Below, in pieces: positions 1-10,946 of a stretch of 64,000 nucleotides of DNA. The translations under genes and the position numbers were made by a program. Numbering within the stretch: position 1 is the first letter of the stretch; each line of letters begins with the position of its first letter. Under the pieces are notes generated by a model that saw only the letters and a program-made list of their open reading frames with translations, was not told where the DNA came from and ran no database searches. Origin of the DNA: Plecoglossus altivelis (Eukaryota; Chordata; Actinopteri; Osmeriformes; Plecoglossidae); contig BROE01000025.1 of assembly GCA_036571765.1 (NCBI GenBank), forward strand, positions 82,663-146,662, given 5' to 3'.

Positions 1-389
1 GACCTTACCTTAGCCCTAGTCCTGGACCCAACCTTACCCCCATCCTAAATCCTAGGCCCAACCTTAGTCCTAGTCCTAAACCTAGGCCTAACCTTAGTCC
101 TAGTCCCAGACCCAGGCCCAACCTTAATCTCAGCCCCAATCGTAGACCAAACCTTAGCACCAGCCCCATTCCTAGGCCTAACCCTAGCCTCAGCCCCAAT
201 CCTACGCCAATCCCTAGTCCCAGACCCAGGCCCAGCCTTTGCCCCAGTCCCAGGCCTAAACCCAGGCCCAACCTTAGCTCCAGTCCCAGACCCAACATTA
301 GCCTCAGCCCCAATTCCAGGCCCATCTTTAGCAACAATCTCGGTCCCAACATTAGCCTTAGTGCTAGCCCAAGGGCCACCCTAATCCCA
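1..389 (+). repeat. ~30-bp minisatellite, in frame with setbp1 and encoding a decapeptide repeat
   Basis: Tandem degenerate units of about 30 bp resemble AACCTTAGTCCTAGTCCCAG plus ACCCAGGCCC. In the setbp1 frame they read as variants of N-L-S-P-S-P-R-P-R-P, roughly a dozen units with no stop, and run straight into the conserved coding sequence. The array begins before the window. The opposite strand is also open (132 codons), an expected result of a multiple-of-3 period. A related Pro/Ser-type sequence occurs in non-coding DNA at 11,452-11,600, so the array could also be a genomic repeat captured in an exon or lying in an intron with the acceptor hidden. Confidence 0.75.
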
Positions 390-1420
390 ATGTCCAGCCC
401 CACCCCTACTCTTAGGCCAACTAAAGCAAAGGATAGGTGGTCCTATCTAAAGGCCAAGAGTCCTCCCAGCCTCAATCCCCGGGATAGTATTGCCCCTCCC
501 TCTGACTTGTCTGAACCCCCCTCGGCCTTCCCCATCACCCCCTCCAGCCCCCTGTACATTAACACTGACAGCCTGACCGTCCATCCCCCTCCTAAGAGGA
601 AAAGAGGACGCCCCAAAAAACAGCCCCTCCTAACAGTAGAAACGATCCATGAAGGCACCTCAACCTGCCCCCCTAGTCCACCTCACTGCCACTTCAACGC
701 AGGGCTGGGCCGTGGACAGAAGACACACTCGTTAACATCACTAGCTCAAATTCCATCCTCTTCCGCTAGTGCCAACCCTAATGGTCTGCGGCTGCCCCGC
801 GGGAGGGGAGGCCATGCCAGGCAGGTGAAGAGGCTAAAGCTGGGCAAGGTGCAGAGCATCCTCAACGAGATCCTGTCAGGCTCCGCACATAACGGCAGCC
901 TGGTGCTGAAGTCATCCTCGGCTCCAGTTACATCAGCCATGACAGCTGTCGCCTCTAGCATTGAGGCCCGTCTAGGCAAACAGATCAATGTTAGCAAGAG
1001 AGGAACCATCTACATCGGCAAAAAGAGAGGCAGGAAGCCTCGGGCCCAGGCTCAGACTAACCCTCCCAGAACTAGTCTCTATGACAACCTCGTAGTGCCT
1101 TCCACCCCACTCACCAATTCTCGCCCACCCTCTTTCCGGCCAGGCCTTTATGAAGCCTCTATGCCCAGCCTGCAGCCTGTCTCTGCCCTACCCTCTAAAC
1201 CCTCAGGCAGGGGGGCTCTGCTGGGCTGGAAGCTGTCCCCACCCCGACTGCTGGCCCACTCCCCCTCCCATCTAACAGAGGGGGCATCAGCCAAGGAGGT
1301 GACGCTGTCTCCCATCAGCGAATCGCACAGTGAGGAGACGATCCCCAGCGACAGTGGTATTGGCACAGACAACAACAGCACATCTGACCAGACCGAAAAA
1401 GGCCCTGCCTCCAGACGCAG
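3..1420 (+). CDS. setbp1: setbp1-like exon A (partial at the window edge)
   Basis: The frame with codons starting at multiples of 3 is open from base 3 to 1420, so the ATG at 390 is probably internal rather than the start. SETBP1 similarity becomes clear from ~580 (AT-hook) to the end. It includes the KLGKxINVSKRGTIYIGKKRGRKP block, the WKLSPPRLLAxSPSHL block and the beta-TrCP-type degron. The exon ends after the first two bases of an Arg codon at donor GTAGAC (1421). Reading through gives an immediate TAG, so splicing is required. The first 130 codons are a repeat (separate entry) and are less certain as protein. Confidence 0.88.
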
Positions 1421-4400
1421 GTAGACTCTGCCTGCAGTTCACCTATCTGGTTGATTTGTATGTGTGGTGGTGTCCCTGTGCTAACCCTGGAGCACTGTAA
1501 CATTGTTACAGGTACTCCTTCGATCTGTGTGGCCTGGATGCTGCAGAGGCTGCCGTTCTGGAGGCGTCTAGCCGAGCCAGCAGTGGGCGCTGTGAGAGGG
1601 AAGTGGCAGTGGTGGACAGTTTCCTGACACAGCACGAGAAGAAGCAGAAACATCACCGTAGGAAGAGGAAGTGCCTGCAGAGTCGCGACCACCCCCACTT
1701 CCTGTCTGAGCTCGAAGAGGTCAGCCAAAAACTTCTCAGCCCAGAAATTTGTTTTTGTGTTTTGATGTCCAATAAATTAAGGGTTTAAAGGCAGTGTTGG
1801 TAAACACATTTTTTGTCATATTTGTTGAAATAAACTTCCCATCCTGATAAGTAACCAGTAAATCTAAATGTTTTAGTTTCACAGAACTGTAATAAACAAG
1901 ACCAATCATTTAGTTTGAACCAAACTTAATGATTGAATGTAATACTTGTCTGTCTGTCTGTCTGTCTGCATGCTGAATCATGTGATTTGGGATAGTGGCT
2001 TTCTGTGGAGGGGGTGGGATACTTTGGTTTGAATCTTTTCAAACTCAAACCAAAATTTGCTAATTTACCGATCCTGCCGTTAACCTCTTCAGGTGTGCCT
2101 TTGTATCGAAGAGTGTATGTGTGTGTCTGTTTATTTAGGTGTGTGTTTCTGTGTGCCTAGTTATGTGTGTCTATCAAAATGTGTGTGTTTGTGCATATAT
2201 GGGTGTCTGTGTGTTATGGTGTGTTTGCATCAGTGTGTGTGTGTGTGTGTGTTTGTAACTGAGTGTGTGTCCGTCCGTGTGTCTGTTTATCAGAGTGTAT
2301 GTATATCTTACTGTGTAGGTGTGTATGTGGATATGAGTGTGTTGTGGTGTGTATGTGGATATGAGTGTGTTGTGGTGTGTATGTGGATATGAGTGTGTTG
2401 TGGTGTGTGTGTGGATATGAGTGTGTTGTGGTGTGTGTGTCTAAAAGTTGTCATTTCTTTGTGGTCCAGGTGATGATGAAGATGCAGCAGCTACGTGTGT
2501 CTCATCGACGTTCAAGCTGCTACTCTCAGCAGTCTTACCCCTCTATCTTCCACCACTACTACCCTCTGACCTTTCACCCCTACGCCTGCGACTCCACCCC
2601 CTACCTGCGCCGGAGCGCCCAACTCAAGGTCAAGAGGAGGCGTGGTCGACCTGCCAAGATCAGCCAGCCAATCCCAGCCAAGCTGCCATTAGTCCAGGGG
2701 TATGGCTTTCCGCTGGGTGGGGGGAATTACTATGCAGCTCCCTATGCCATGCCTTATCCCCCCCCTTTGAGTCTGGGGTACTACTCCCCCCACACCCCCC
2801 ACCTCTACCTGCCTCCCCATCCCTTAGGGCCAGCACCACCTTCCCCCTTCATAAGGCCGGCTGGCCCACCTCCCAAACCCTTTCACCCTGGCGGCCACGC
2901 CCAGATCAAGGCTGGGGCAAAGATGCGAGTCTCCAGCACCCCCCTCCAAGGTGTTTCTGGACGGGTGGAGGGGACCCGTGGCTCCTTGGGGTTAGGAGGA
3001 AGTGCAGGTAGTTCCAGAGCAGTGGGACTGGGAGGGGTTCGCCTCCACAAGAGGAAACACAAGCACAAGCACAAGCACAAAGAGGAGCCCCTCCTTTCGG
3101 CCAGAGATAGGAAGGAGTTGGGCGGGATCTTCAGCGGGACCCTGCTGAGTGACAGGCGTGATATAGCCACTCAGAGTTCCTCTGTGTTTATGGAGAATCA
3201 GAGGGGTGTTTCCAGGTCAGAGAGGGCTCTCTCTCTAGCTGAGGCCCATTTCCACTCACATCAGTTAGGGCAGCCAATGAGCAGCTTCCTGACCAACTAC
3301 CATGGCCAATCACAACGAGCTTCTGAGCTGTTCTCTGATTCACACGAAGAGACAGTCAGTGGGCGAAGTCAGAGGAGGGGACTGGCAGTATTTGGAGAGG
3401 AGGGGATGATGTCATTCAAAAACGCCAGGAAGGCAGAAGGTCCCATGTCTGATTGCAGCTCACTCATAGGTAGGTGACAATGCATCACTCACTCACTCAC
3501 TCACTCACAAAGAGGCTACCATGGTGATACAACTATCTCCAACTCACTCACAGACTGTTTATCATGATTATACAAGGCCTCACTCATTCACTCAGGTTGC
3601 CATAGTTACCATGGAATGCAAAAGTCCCTTTTTCACTCATACAACCAATCAGTCAATCTCACTGACTGCCTAACTAGCTGACTGACTGGCTGACTCGCTC
3701 GCTCACTCACTCACTTACTCACAGGCAGCTCAACAGGAAGTTCTACACACATATGTATATTTAAATATGTGTATGCACATATACAGTGCAAATACAGATA
3801 CACGTACTGAATGGACAAATGCAGAAGTATTTTCAGGCACGTCATTAAAAACAGGTACATGTATGTAGAGGGACAGAGTAGCTTTGCTGGACTGAGATTC
3901 AGTACATTTTGTATTCTGCAGTCTGGGAGCACATCTGGCAGAGAAAGAGAAAATGTAATGCATGGATGGAGACGACTATAATTCACCAATCTCTCCCCTA
4001 CCTCCCTGCCTCCTCTCATGCCAGTGGCTGAGCCAGAGATATATTATTCCTGCAGGGTGATTGATGTCCTCCAGACAGGCTGTAAAAGGCCTGCCTGCTA
4101 AAGGAGCTGGCTGCCAGCCAGCGGCTTAATGACGGGGCCTAGAACACTGGAGGGGAGGAGAAACCAGGGGCTCAGTTAGAATACAGCCCCCACCCCAGGG
4201 GACCAAGGGGGATGACTCATACAGACTGCCCATTTTTATGTGTCCCTTCTCTTCTTTCCTTGTGCTTTAGCGCCGCTTTCCCTCAAGTTACTTTATCTAA
4301 ATCTTTCTTTCCATATATTCTTGCTCATCCTATCAAAAAAACCTCACAAAACCTGCCATCCTCTCTTTATCTTCCCGTTCCTCACATATATTCCCCACTT

Positions 4401-5333
4401 ACCCCCCCACCTCCCACCTCTTAGACTGCTACAGCTTGACTTACTGCTTCACTTCACATCCCCAGCCCAATTAAAATGCACAAACAGACACTCAAATACA
4501 GTGCACCCACACAGACACACACAGATAAAGACAAACACACAAAAATACAATACACACACAACACACAAGCAGATACACACAAACACATGCACAAATACAG
4601 TGCACACATGCAGATACACACAAACACGCACAAATACAATATATACAGAGACATATACATAGATACATACAAACAAAGACTCAGAGAAGCATAACATAAA
4701 AAAATAAAACTTGATATATGATTGAATGCCTCTAAATCATTCCCTGCAAATTACTGACATCATCTGATGGTGTGTATGCGTGCATCTGCAAATGAGTGTC
4801 TGAACATGTGTGAGTGTGTGGGGATAAATGTGTTTGGGTGTGTGAGCATGTTTTTTTCCTCCCACTAATCAGCAGGTCTCACCGCAGATAGCACAACTAT
4901 TTGCATAAAAGCAGGTCATCCTCTAACTGATTTAATGAGGAGACACATAAACACACTCATGCACTTACACGTTCAATGTCTCTTGCACACACTCATGGAT
5001 GTACTCCCCAAACTTTGTCACATGCACACATACCAGCCACATACATTCACACACCAGCCTCTCAGATACACACATACAGGGCTGGTCACCAGCGTATTAC
5101 ATAGCTTTGCTGTAGAACAGCCTCATGGAACACTGAAGGTCATCAATTTATGTACCGGTTATGCAGCTCATAAATTCTCGCTACTTAGTGGTGCATGAGT
5201 GTCAGTCTGGGTGGGTGCGAAGGTGTGAAAGTGGAGGACGTAAACCCTATTTGTGAAGGTAAAGTGAAGTGACGTATTGTCAGGTATGGTTACCCATACT
5301 CAAAATTTACCTCTGCATTTAACCCATCCAAGT

Positions 5334-5382
<49 letters not shown>

Positions 5383-6424
5383 TTGCTCCAGCACCCAGGA
5401 AGCAATTGGGGATTTGGTGCCTTGCTCAAGGGCACCTCAGTCATGGTATTGAAGGCAGAGAGAGTGCTGTTCATTCACAATCCTCACCTTCAATTCCTGC
5501 CGGTGCAAGAATCGAACCAGCAACTTGAAGGTTACAAGCCCAGCTCCCTAACCATTAGGCCACAACTTCCCCACAAAGGATGGCCAGTTGTGTGTGAAGG
5601 TAGAGAATGTAAGGCCAGTTGTGTGTTTGTGTGTGTAATGGATATACGGCCAGTTCAAGAACCCTATGAAACCCTTCTAAGAACCCTTGAGGATAGTTTC
5701 AAAAACTTTTATGTAAAATAGTCCTAGCTAGTTCCTTTGTGTGGTTGTATCTCAACCTAAAAAGGAGAGAGATTAAGGGAGGAAAACCCACTTGTTTAAT
5801 TCTATGAGGGGTGTTTTAGATTTTTCCTCCATTTTGGATTTTGGCAGTATTTCAGTCCTGGGAACCTTGCCCAGAGACAGAGAGGAGGGGCGGGGGTAGG
5901 AAAATGGGGGAGACTGAACAAAAAAAGATATACACAATTTTAGAAAACTCATGAAAGAAAAGGAGAGAGTATGACAGAAGAGACAACGGGACAGGGTGTG
6001 GAGAGAAGAGGGGGGCCAAAGAGGGAATGAGGGGAGCAGTGGGGGGGCAGGGGAGGATGAGGGGGCAGGCAGGCACAGGGAGAGAGGAGCGGGACAGGGA
6101 TTAATGTGGGGAGGGATGAGAGTGGCAAGAGGGAATGAGGTGGCAGGAAGGTATGAGGTGGCAGGAAGGAATGACAGGAAAGAATTAGGGGAGGAACGAG
6201 GGTGGCCAAAGGGGTGAGAGGTTGAAGGGCGTAGAATAAAATGTGCCAGCCTGAGGGGAGCAATATGGCTCTAGTTTCTCTTGCTCAATTTTTCACTGCT
6301 TCTCAATTCATTTATGGAAGGTGTGTGCATGTGTGTGTCTGCATCATTCTTTTGATTGTGTGTGTGTTTGTTAGCTGTGCTCCAGATGCAGGTTTCTGTA
6401 GATTAATGGTGATAGTGGAACAAG

Positions 6425-6485
<61 letters not shown>

Positions 6486-7381
6486 TATGCGTGCATGTGT
6501 GTTCATACTGTGCATGCATGTGTGTGTGTGTGTGATTGACAGCTGAGGGCTGATTGGCCCACATGAATATAGAGGAAATGAGCAGGAAGTTGTTTATCCT
6601 GATCTAGTCAAGGAGACAGATTCAGCTCAGGCTGTGAAGGACAGCTTTCCTTCTTTACCTACTCCCATACTAGATGAATGGATTTTGATTGCATTAATGA
6701 ATGATGAATTGCTAAAAAACTTGCTAATTTTCTCACCTCCCCTACCTCTTCTTACACCTCCCTTTTTCTCGCATCCTTTCTTCTCCAATACTCCCCCTTA
6801 TTTCATCTTCTACCTCTTCTTTCATCCCCCTCTTCATCCTCTTGTTTGCTCCCCTTCATTTGCTTTGCTTTCCCTCTCCTCTCATCTCCTCTTCTCCTCC
6901 CTCCTCTCTACACACCCACCTCTCTCACATCTCTTTAGGTAAGAGGAGGTATAAACGGAGGGAGGTGGAGGAGATCCAAATGGAAGTGAGGAGAAGCTTT
7001 GATCACGTCCAGAAGATCCTGCGAGTCAAGCGGCTTCAGCGACAAGCCAAGACAGGAAACAACGTTGTCAAGAGGCGACCTGGTCGTCCACGGAAACGGC
7101 CACTGGAGGAGTCTGAACCCAGTAATCACATTGAAGAAGACAGGAGAGATGGGAGGAGCCGCGGGATGCCAGTGCTTGAGAGGTGTGTCGATCTGCCAGG
7201 GAGGCAGAGTTCAAGGCCCGGCCCGGCCCCACAGCCTCTTGAGTTCTCTAATCACGACTCAATCTCGGCGGCCATTGAGACAGTGGTGCACCGAGCACGC
7301 TCTGTAGCATCCCCGCTGGCCAGTGGTGGGAAACGCAGGGGCCGCAGGAGGGAGGAGCTGTGGTCTCCCACCAGTCAATAG
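3..7381 (+). CDS. setbp1: SETBP1-like protein (SET-binding protein 1 family), 3' part of the gene, four exons, 5' end outside the window
   Basis: SETBP1 is a nuclear AT-hook DNA-binding protein that binds and stabilises the oncoprotein SET and acts in transcriptional regulation. Joined exons: to 1420, 1512-1719, 2470-3469 and 6939-7381 (TAG), at least 1,022 residues. Landmarks in the human order: AT-hook KRKRGRPKK (~591-617) followed by QPLLTVETIHEGTST; KRGTIYIGKKRGRKPR (996-1043); the degron DSGIGTDNNSTSD (1350 on); YSFDLCGLD; RVSHR...YPSIF; second AT-hook RRRGRPAK (~2632-2655); a His/Lys run (3048-3086); KRRYKRREVEEIQ; third AT-hook KRRPGRPRK (~7067); MPVLERCVDLP near the C-terminus. The Pro-rich PPLPPPPP repeats of the human C-terminus are missing, and a ~13-residue piece after the EVR of exon 4 is absent. 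ASH1L shares several of these blocks, but there is no SET, bromo, PHD or BAH domain and the C-terminal block matches SETBP1. Whether this is the SETBP1 orthologue or a paralogue is open. Confidence 0.93.
1350..1388 (+). other. setbp1: Conserved SETBP1 degron (DSGIGT, beta-TrCP type)
   Basis: Codons 1350-1367 read D-S-G-I-G-T, followed by DNNSTSD. In human SETBP1 this phosphodegron is the hotspot for gain-of-function mutations in Schinzel-Giedion syndrome and myeloid neoplasia. Its full conservation here suggests that protein turnover of this fish protein is controlled the same way. Confidence 0.9.
1512..1719 (+). CDS. setbp1: setbp1-like exon B
   Basis: 208 bp: one base completes Arg, then 69 codons. 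Acceptor ttgttacag, donor GTCAGC (weak but GT). The start YSFDLCGLD matches human YSFDFCSLD. Then come VDSFL, a basic KKQKHHRRKRKCLQSRD stretch and FLSELEE, all in human order. The frame joins exactly to exons A and C. Confidence 0.9.
2320..2447 (+). repeat. 28-bp GT-rich minisatellite before the exon C acceptor
   Basis: About four near-identical 28-bp units (TATGTGGATATGAGTGTGTT then GTGGTGTG) lie 22-150 bp upstream of the exon C acceptor. They continue a broader GT-rich stretch from ~2090. The repeat happens to be open in the exon frame but is intronic by splice logic. Confidence 0.85.
2470..3469 (+). CDS. setbp1: setbp1-like exon C
   Basis: 1,000 bp, phase 0 in and phase 1 out. Acceptor gtggtccag, donor GTAGGT. 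It encodes QQLRVSHRRSSCYSQQSYPS, the second AT-hook, a Tyr/Pro-rich segment (GYGFPLGG...PYAMPYPPP, LGYYSP) matching human SETBP1, and HKRKHKHKHKHKEE. The rest is Ser-rich and poorly conserved. The C-terminal LIG joins KRRYKRRE of exon D. Confidence 0.93.
5264..5572 (-). mobile_element. tRNA-derived SINE, copy 1
   Basis: The minus strand reads GGGGAAGTTGTGGCCTAATG (box A-like) then GGTTCGATTCT (box B-like). It continues through a central core CCTTGAGCAAGGCAC and an internal CA tract to a tail ending CAATACGTCACTTCACTT. It matches two other copies at 14.6 and 52.6 kb. The conserved core recalls the V-SINE superfamily, an inference from memory. It lies in the setbp1-like intron, antisense to the gene. 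Confidence 0.85.
6425..6482 (+). repeat. (GT)n microsatellite
   Basis: About 58 bp of uninterrupted TG dinucleotides, among the longest of many CA/GT tracts in the window. Others lie near 5336-5378, 10,914-10,944, 22,480-22,500, 35,366-35,420, 52,804-52,834 and 57,528-57,582. Confidence 0.95.
6939..7381 (+). CDS. setbp1: setbp1-like terminal coding exon D
   Basis: Acceptor tctctttag after a long pyrimidine tract. 443 bp, 146 residues plus TAG. It starts KRRYKRREVEEIQMEVRR (human KKRFKRREIEAIQCEVRK), then DHVQKILRVKRLQRQAKTGN and VKRRPGRPRKRP (third AT-hook). MPVLERCVDLP and IETVVHRA follow, then SGGKRRGRRREE, where human has a Pro run and GGKRKHK. The human segment between EVRK and NLDHV is missing, and there is no PPLPPPPP repeat. 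Confidence 0.93.
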
Positions 7382-10322
7382 GAAAGCTGCATAGATAAGC
7401 TCTCAGGGCACAAGATGAAGGGACCATCCAATGGCTCTACTCGCTAAAACCTTTTGGTTGTCATAGTGTACTGTATGATCTGGAAGATGCTATCCAAGGA
7501 CCCAAGTTTCACTATCTAGGTATTACATGACCATAGGATGCTGTGTCTGGTCCTCCAAATTGTATGGTACTCCAGGATAAATTCATGTCTTATGGTTCTC
7601 TACCATGGTACCCTAGATCTGTAGCTCTTACGTGCTTGTGTACGCTCCTTGTTTATGACGTGGGTGATGTTTATTTTATACGTGGGTTTGAATGTGGCCC
7701 AGGCCATGTATTTACCTCCAACTCTCACCCCTACACCACCCCCATCCTTCTACCCACTCATCCCTCCATCCCTCCTCCCAGACATAAGCCCTCCCATCCT
7801 GCCCTGGGCTCCAACATCAAGGCTATCTGAAGAATGAATGAACTGAGAGAGGGAGGGACGGATGAAGAGAGAGATGGACTGAGCGAGGGCAGAAAGAATG
7901 GAGGGAGGGTGAGCCTGTTCCCAGCTATACCAGTGTGCTGACTGTACATAGAGAAATGTGACTAGTCAACCTTCAGTTGAACTAGGTGAGCTGGCATATA
8001 TTTATCAGACCGGTTCTGCCTTAGACCTGTTTGCTTTAGACCTGTTATACCTTAGACTGGACCTGTTTTATTATAGACCTGTTCTACCTAAGACCAGACT
8101 TGTTCTATTTTTGGCCTGTTCTACCTTAGATCATGACAGTTGTACATTGTTTCATAACCAAAAAATAGACAGGGATATGACGCAATACAAGCTTGTTTTC
8201 AAACCGAATGAACTACTTATATGAAGTCATTCGCTCATTTGTTTATTCGCCCAAGTTTTTTGTACCAGCAAAGTGGTTGTGGGGCCATCTTGGTTAACTT
8301 TAAACTTGGTTTAATGCACTATGAAATGGCACACACTTACATAAATCCAACACAGCACTTCCAGACCTGGTTGGGACCTTCTCTGTGACCCTGGGCCAGA
8401 TGTGGCCACAAAGAGTCAGTATTTCAGAAAGAATACAAACATTGAGTCAGTATTACATTGGGAACTGTCTTAGTGAGATAACCCCCAACCCCACTTCCTC
8501 TCCCTGTTTCCCCTGTGCCTTACATTGGGTTATTTTAGTGTTTCATGTCACCACATGAGATGGTTGGAGATAACATCTCCTTATCAGGGTTGTTGACATA
8601 ACCCTGTATCTAGCTGTCCCGCTCCCCTCCAAAAACACCAATCCCTACTCCTCATATCCTCCTCCCTTCAGGTACGCTCCAAGAGTTCCAGTAGAGATCG
8701 TTGTGGAAACCATGCTGTCTTATGTTGTTTGCTATGCACCAGGCTACATCAGGATATGACCTCATAAGGAGTGTCTGTTTTAGGTCCACCTTTTTGACAA
8801 ATACAAATAAGTGGTCTTATTTAGTGACTACGAAATAATTAGTGTAACCAGAACAGTGAAAATTATCAGTAATAATTTGTAACAATCTGTGCAGAAATTG
8901 ACTATCATTTCATTGTATCTCTAGTTGCTGCAGCTCTGCAGTACAGCCTTAATCTAATGTGTTTGTTGTAGATAGTAGCAATGTGCTCATTGCCCACTGG
9001 CATTCTAGGATTTGGTTGGGCTCAGCCATTCTGGATCTGTCTCTGAAGAACCGACCGGTCCAGGCCAGTATAGACCAGTACAGACCATTATAGACCAGCT
9101 CAGACTAGCAACTACCGGTATCTGTACAACAGTGTACAACTGCTTCAAAAACTCAACATCCTTAAAAGTTAAGATCATACTGGATACAGAAGAACATATG
9201 TTTTTCAGTTACCTAATTTTCAGGTTTTTGGTGTTTGATTCTGTTTGTAAGAAGATTAGCATTTGTCCATTTTTTAATGAGTAACTATGTAGAAAAAATG
9301 AACGCCAACTATCAGCATGGATAATCTCATCCCTGTGCTGGGATGTGCTGAAGGTCTGAGAGGAGATTCTAGTAGAACGTTGTACTGGTCTATTAGCTCA
9401 GATAGGTTGCTGTTCAGTTTTAGGATTGGTGTAGCCTACTGGTATTAGACTGGTGTACTTGCTGTACACTGCTGTACTGGTTTTTGATTGGTGTACCGGT
9501 ACTGTGGTTTGGTTCGGTTCTGGACTGGTGTAGTTGTACTGGTTTACTGGGTTTTATTGATAATTGATTAGACTGGTGCACTGCTTCTATGCTAGTCTGC
9601 TGGCATACTATACTAATATAACATTTGACTGGGTCAAGTTTGCCTGATAGTCACCATCAGTGGCTTTAGGTCAGATCCGACAGCAGTCATTACCACATAC
9701 CACATTGTCAACATATTGTCAACTTTAAGGAAACTAGTACATGTGCATTAACAGAGCACAAAGGAAGCTCATCCACCTGTGTTGGCATATTTTGAGTTCT
9801 TTGAATCTGTGGGTTTTCCTTTCTTTGCATGCTCTATTTGATTGTATGCATAAACATTTTAGACACACAGAAAGTTTAATTATAATCAAAGCTGGAGCAA
9901 GACTTGTACATTGTTTGATATGTTTCTTTTTTGTAATGAATTTTTGATTCATAAAGCATTTTGTACATTGTACGAATATGAAAATCTGCAAATATTTGAC
10001 ATATAGAAATAAGTAAATACTTGGGCATGCATATGCATATATCAGTATGTGTTCAAATGTACACATATATTTTGTATCTGCATTAGTTCATATACAGATA
10101 TATGTCTTAAGCACATACCATATACTTGCAATATATGTATGTATATCCATGTCCGTTGGCATGCTTTTGGTCATGTTTACTCTTCATGATCTTGTAAATA
10201 GTTTTTCTTCTCATTTCTCTTTACTGGGAGAGAAATGCTTGTTCCTTGGGCAGGCTGCCCTGAGAACGTCTAGAACAAACATCCTTGACCTTGTCATGTG
10301 ACCCATCGTGTGAAATAATAAA
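7382..10322 (+). other. Probable setbp1-like 3' UTR
   Basis: No coding sequence recognised. The first AATAAA on the plus strand that I found after the stop is at 10,317-10,322, so a ~2.9 kb 3' UTR is plausible. It contains degenerate ~16-bp repeats of the CCTGTTCTACCTTAGA type (8,008-8,140) and two blocks related as inverted repeats (9,045-9,110 and 9,380-9,600). Confidence 0.5.
10317..10322 (+). promoter_or_regulatory. Candidate polyadenylation signal for the setbp1-like gene
   Basis: AATAAA in TGAAATAATAAATGACTTTA. It is the first canonical hexamer noticed downstream of the stop at 7381. Assignment to this transcript is inference. Confidence 0.45.
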
Positions 10323-10909
10323 TGACTTTATTAAGCTTATGATGTCATCCAAGTGTATTCAGATACAGTGATGAACACAGAGACATCCTCCTTTCCCTTC
10401 TGCTGGCCCTCCTGCTTCACCTTATCCTCCTCTTTATTATCCTCCTCCTATTCCTTCTCATTTGGCTCCTTCTCCTCCTTCTCTTCTCCCTTCCCCTCTT
10501 CCTGCTCTTCCTATTACCCTGGTCCGGTTCTTCTTCCTCCTCCAGATTTAATAATAGTCCGATAATACGATAATAGCCACCGCCATGTATGCAACTGAGG
10601 GGACTGATTTAACTGCAACACACATCTCCATCAGGAACGGAGGATTAATGCGTAACATCACTGGTGCCAGCTGCTCCATCAGAACCACACTAGTATGCTT
10701 GGAGACATATTTGGCCAGTTCACTGTGCTACCATGGTAACAGAAGGATTTAACTAGTTTGCAGCAACCAATGGTGAGGCACTAGCTTCAGCCAATTAGAG
10801 AGCTGCCTGCAGCCCATCCCATGCTGCAGTTACTAAAGGGCTAACACAGCAAACACATGCATGCACAACAAGGTATGTGTTAATCATGGTAAGTGTATGT
10901 ATGTGTGTG

Positions 10910-10946
<37 letters not shown>

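Larger units (their letters stand above)
3470..6938 (+). other. setbp1-like intron between exons C and D
   Basis: 3.5 kb with no coding sequence recognised. It holds ACTC repeats (3484-3510, 3700-3720), a CA-rich block (4480-4660), a SINE copy (5264-5572), a purine-rich stretch (5860-6220), a long GT tract (6425-6482) and a pyrimidine-rich run leading into the exon D acceptor (6730-6938). Confidence 0.8.

Noticed and set aside
1..389. Telomere-like CCTAAC repeat
   Set aside because: CCTAAC words occur but in a ~30-bp higher-order unit with many variants, not as a hexamer array.
390..392. ATG at 390 as the setbp1 start codon
   Set aside because: The frame is open upstream to the window edge, and human SETBP1 has hundreds of residues before this point, so this Met is very likely internal or irrelevant.
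5..403. Minus-strand 132-codon ORF, Gly/Leu-rich
   Set aside because: It is the reverse strand of a repeat whose period is a multiple of 3, which keeps a second frame open. The plus-strand frame joins conserved SETBP1 sequence.
4449..4697. ORFs of alternating Cys/Val or Thr/His
   Set aside because: Translations of CA/GT-rich DNA, open on both strands. The same applies near 2093, 5332, 6312, 13,000, 35,278 and 57,357.
390..7381. ASH1L rather than SETBP1
   Set aside because: Several blocks are shared, but the C-terminal MPVLERCVDLP region matches SETBP1 and the SET, bromo, PHD and BAH domains of ASH1L are absent.
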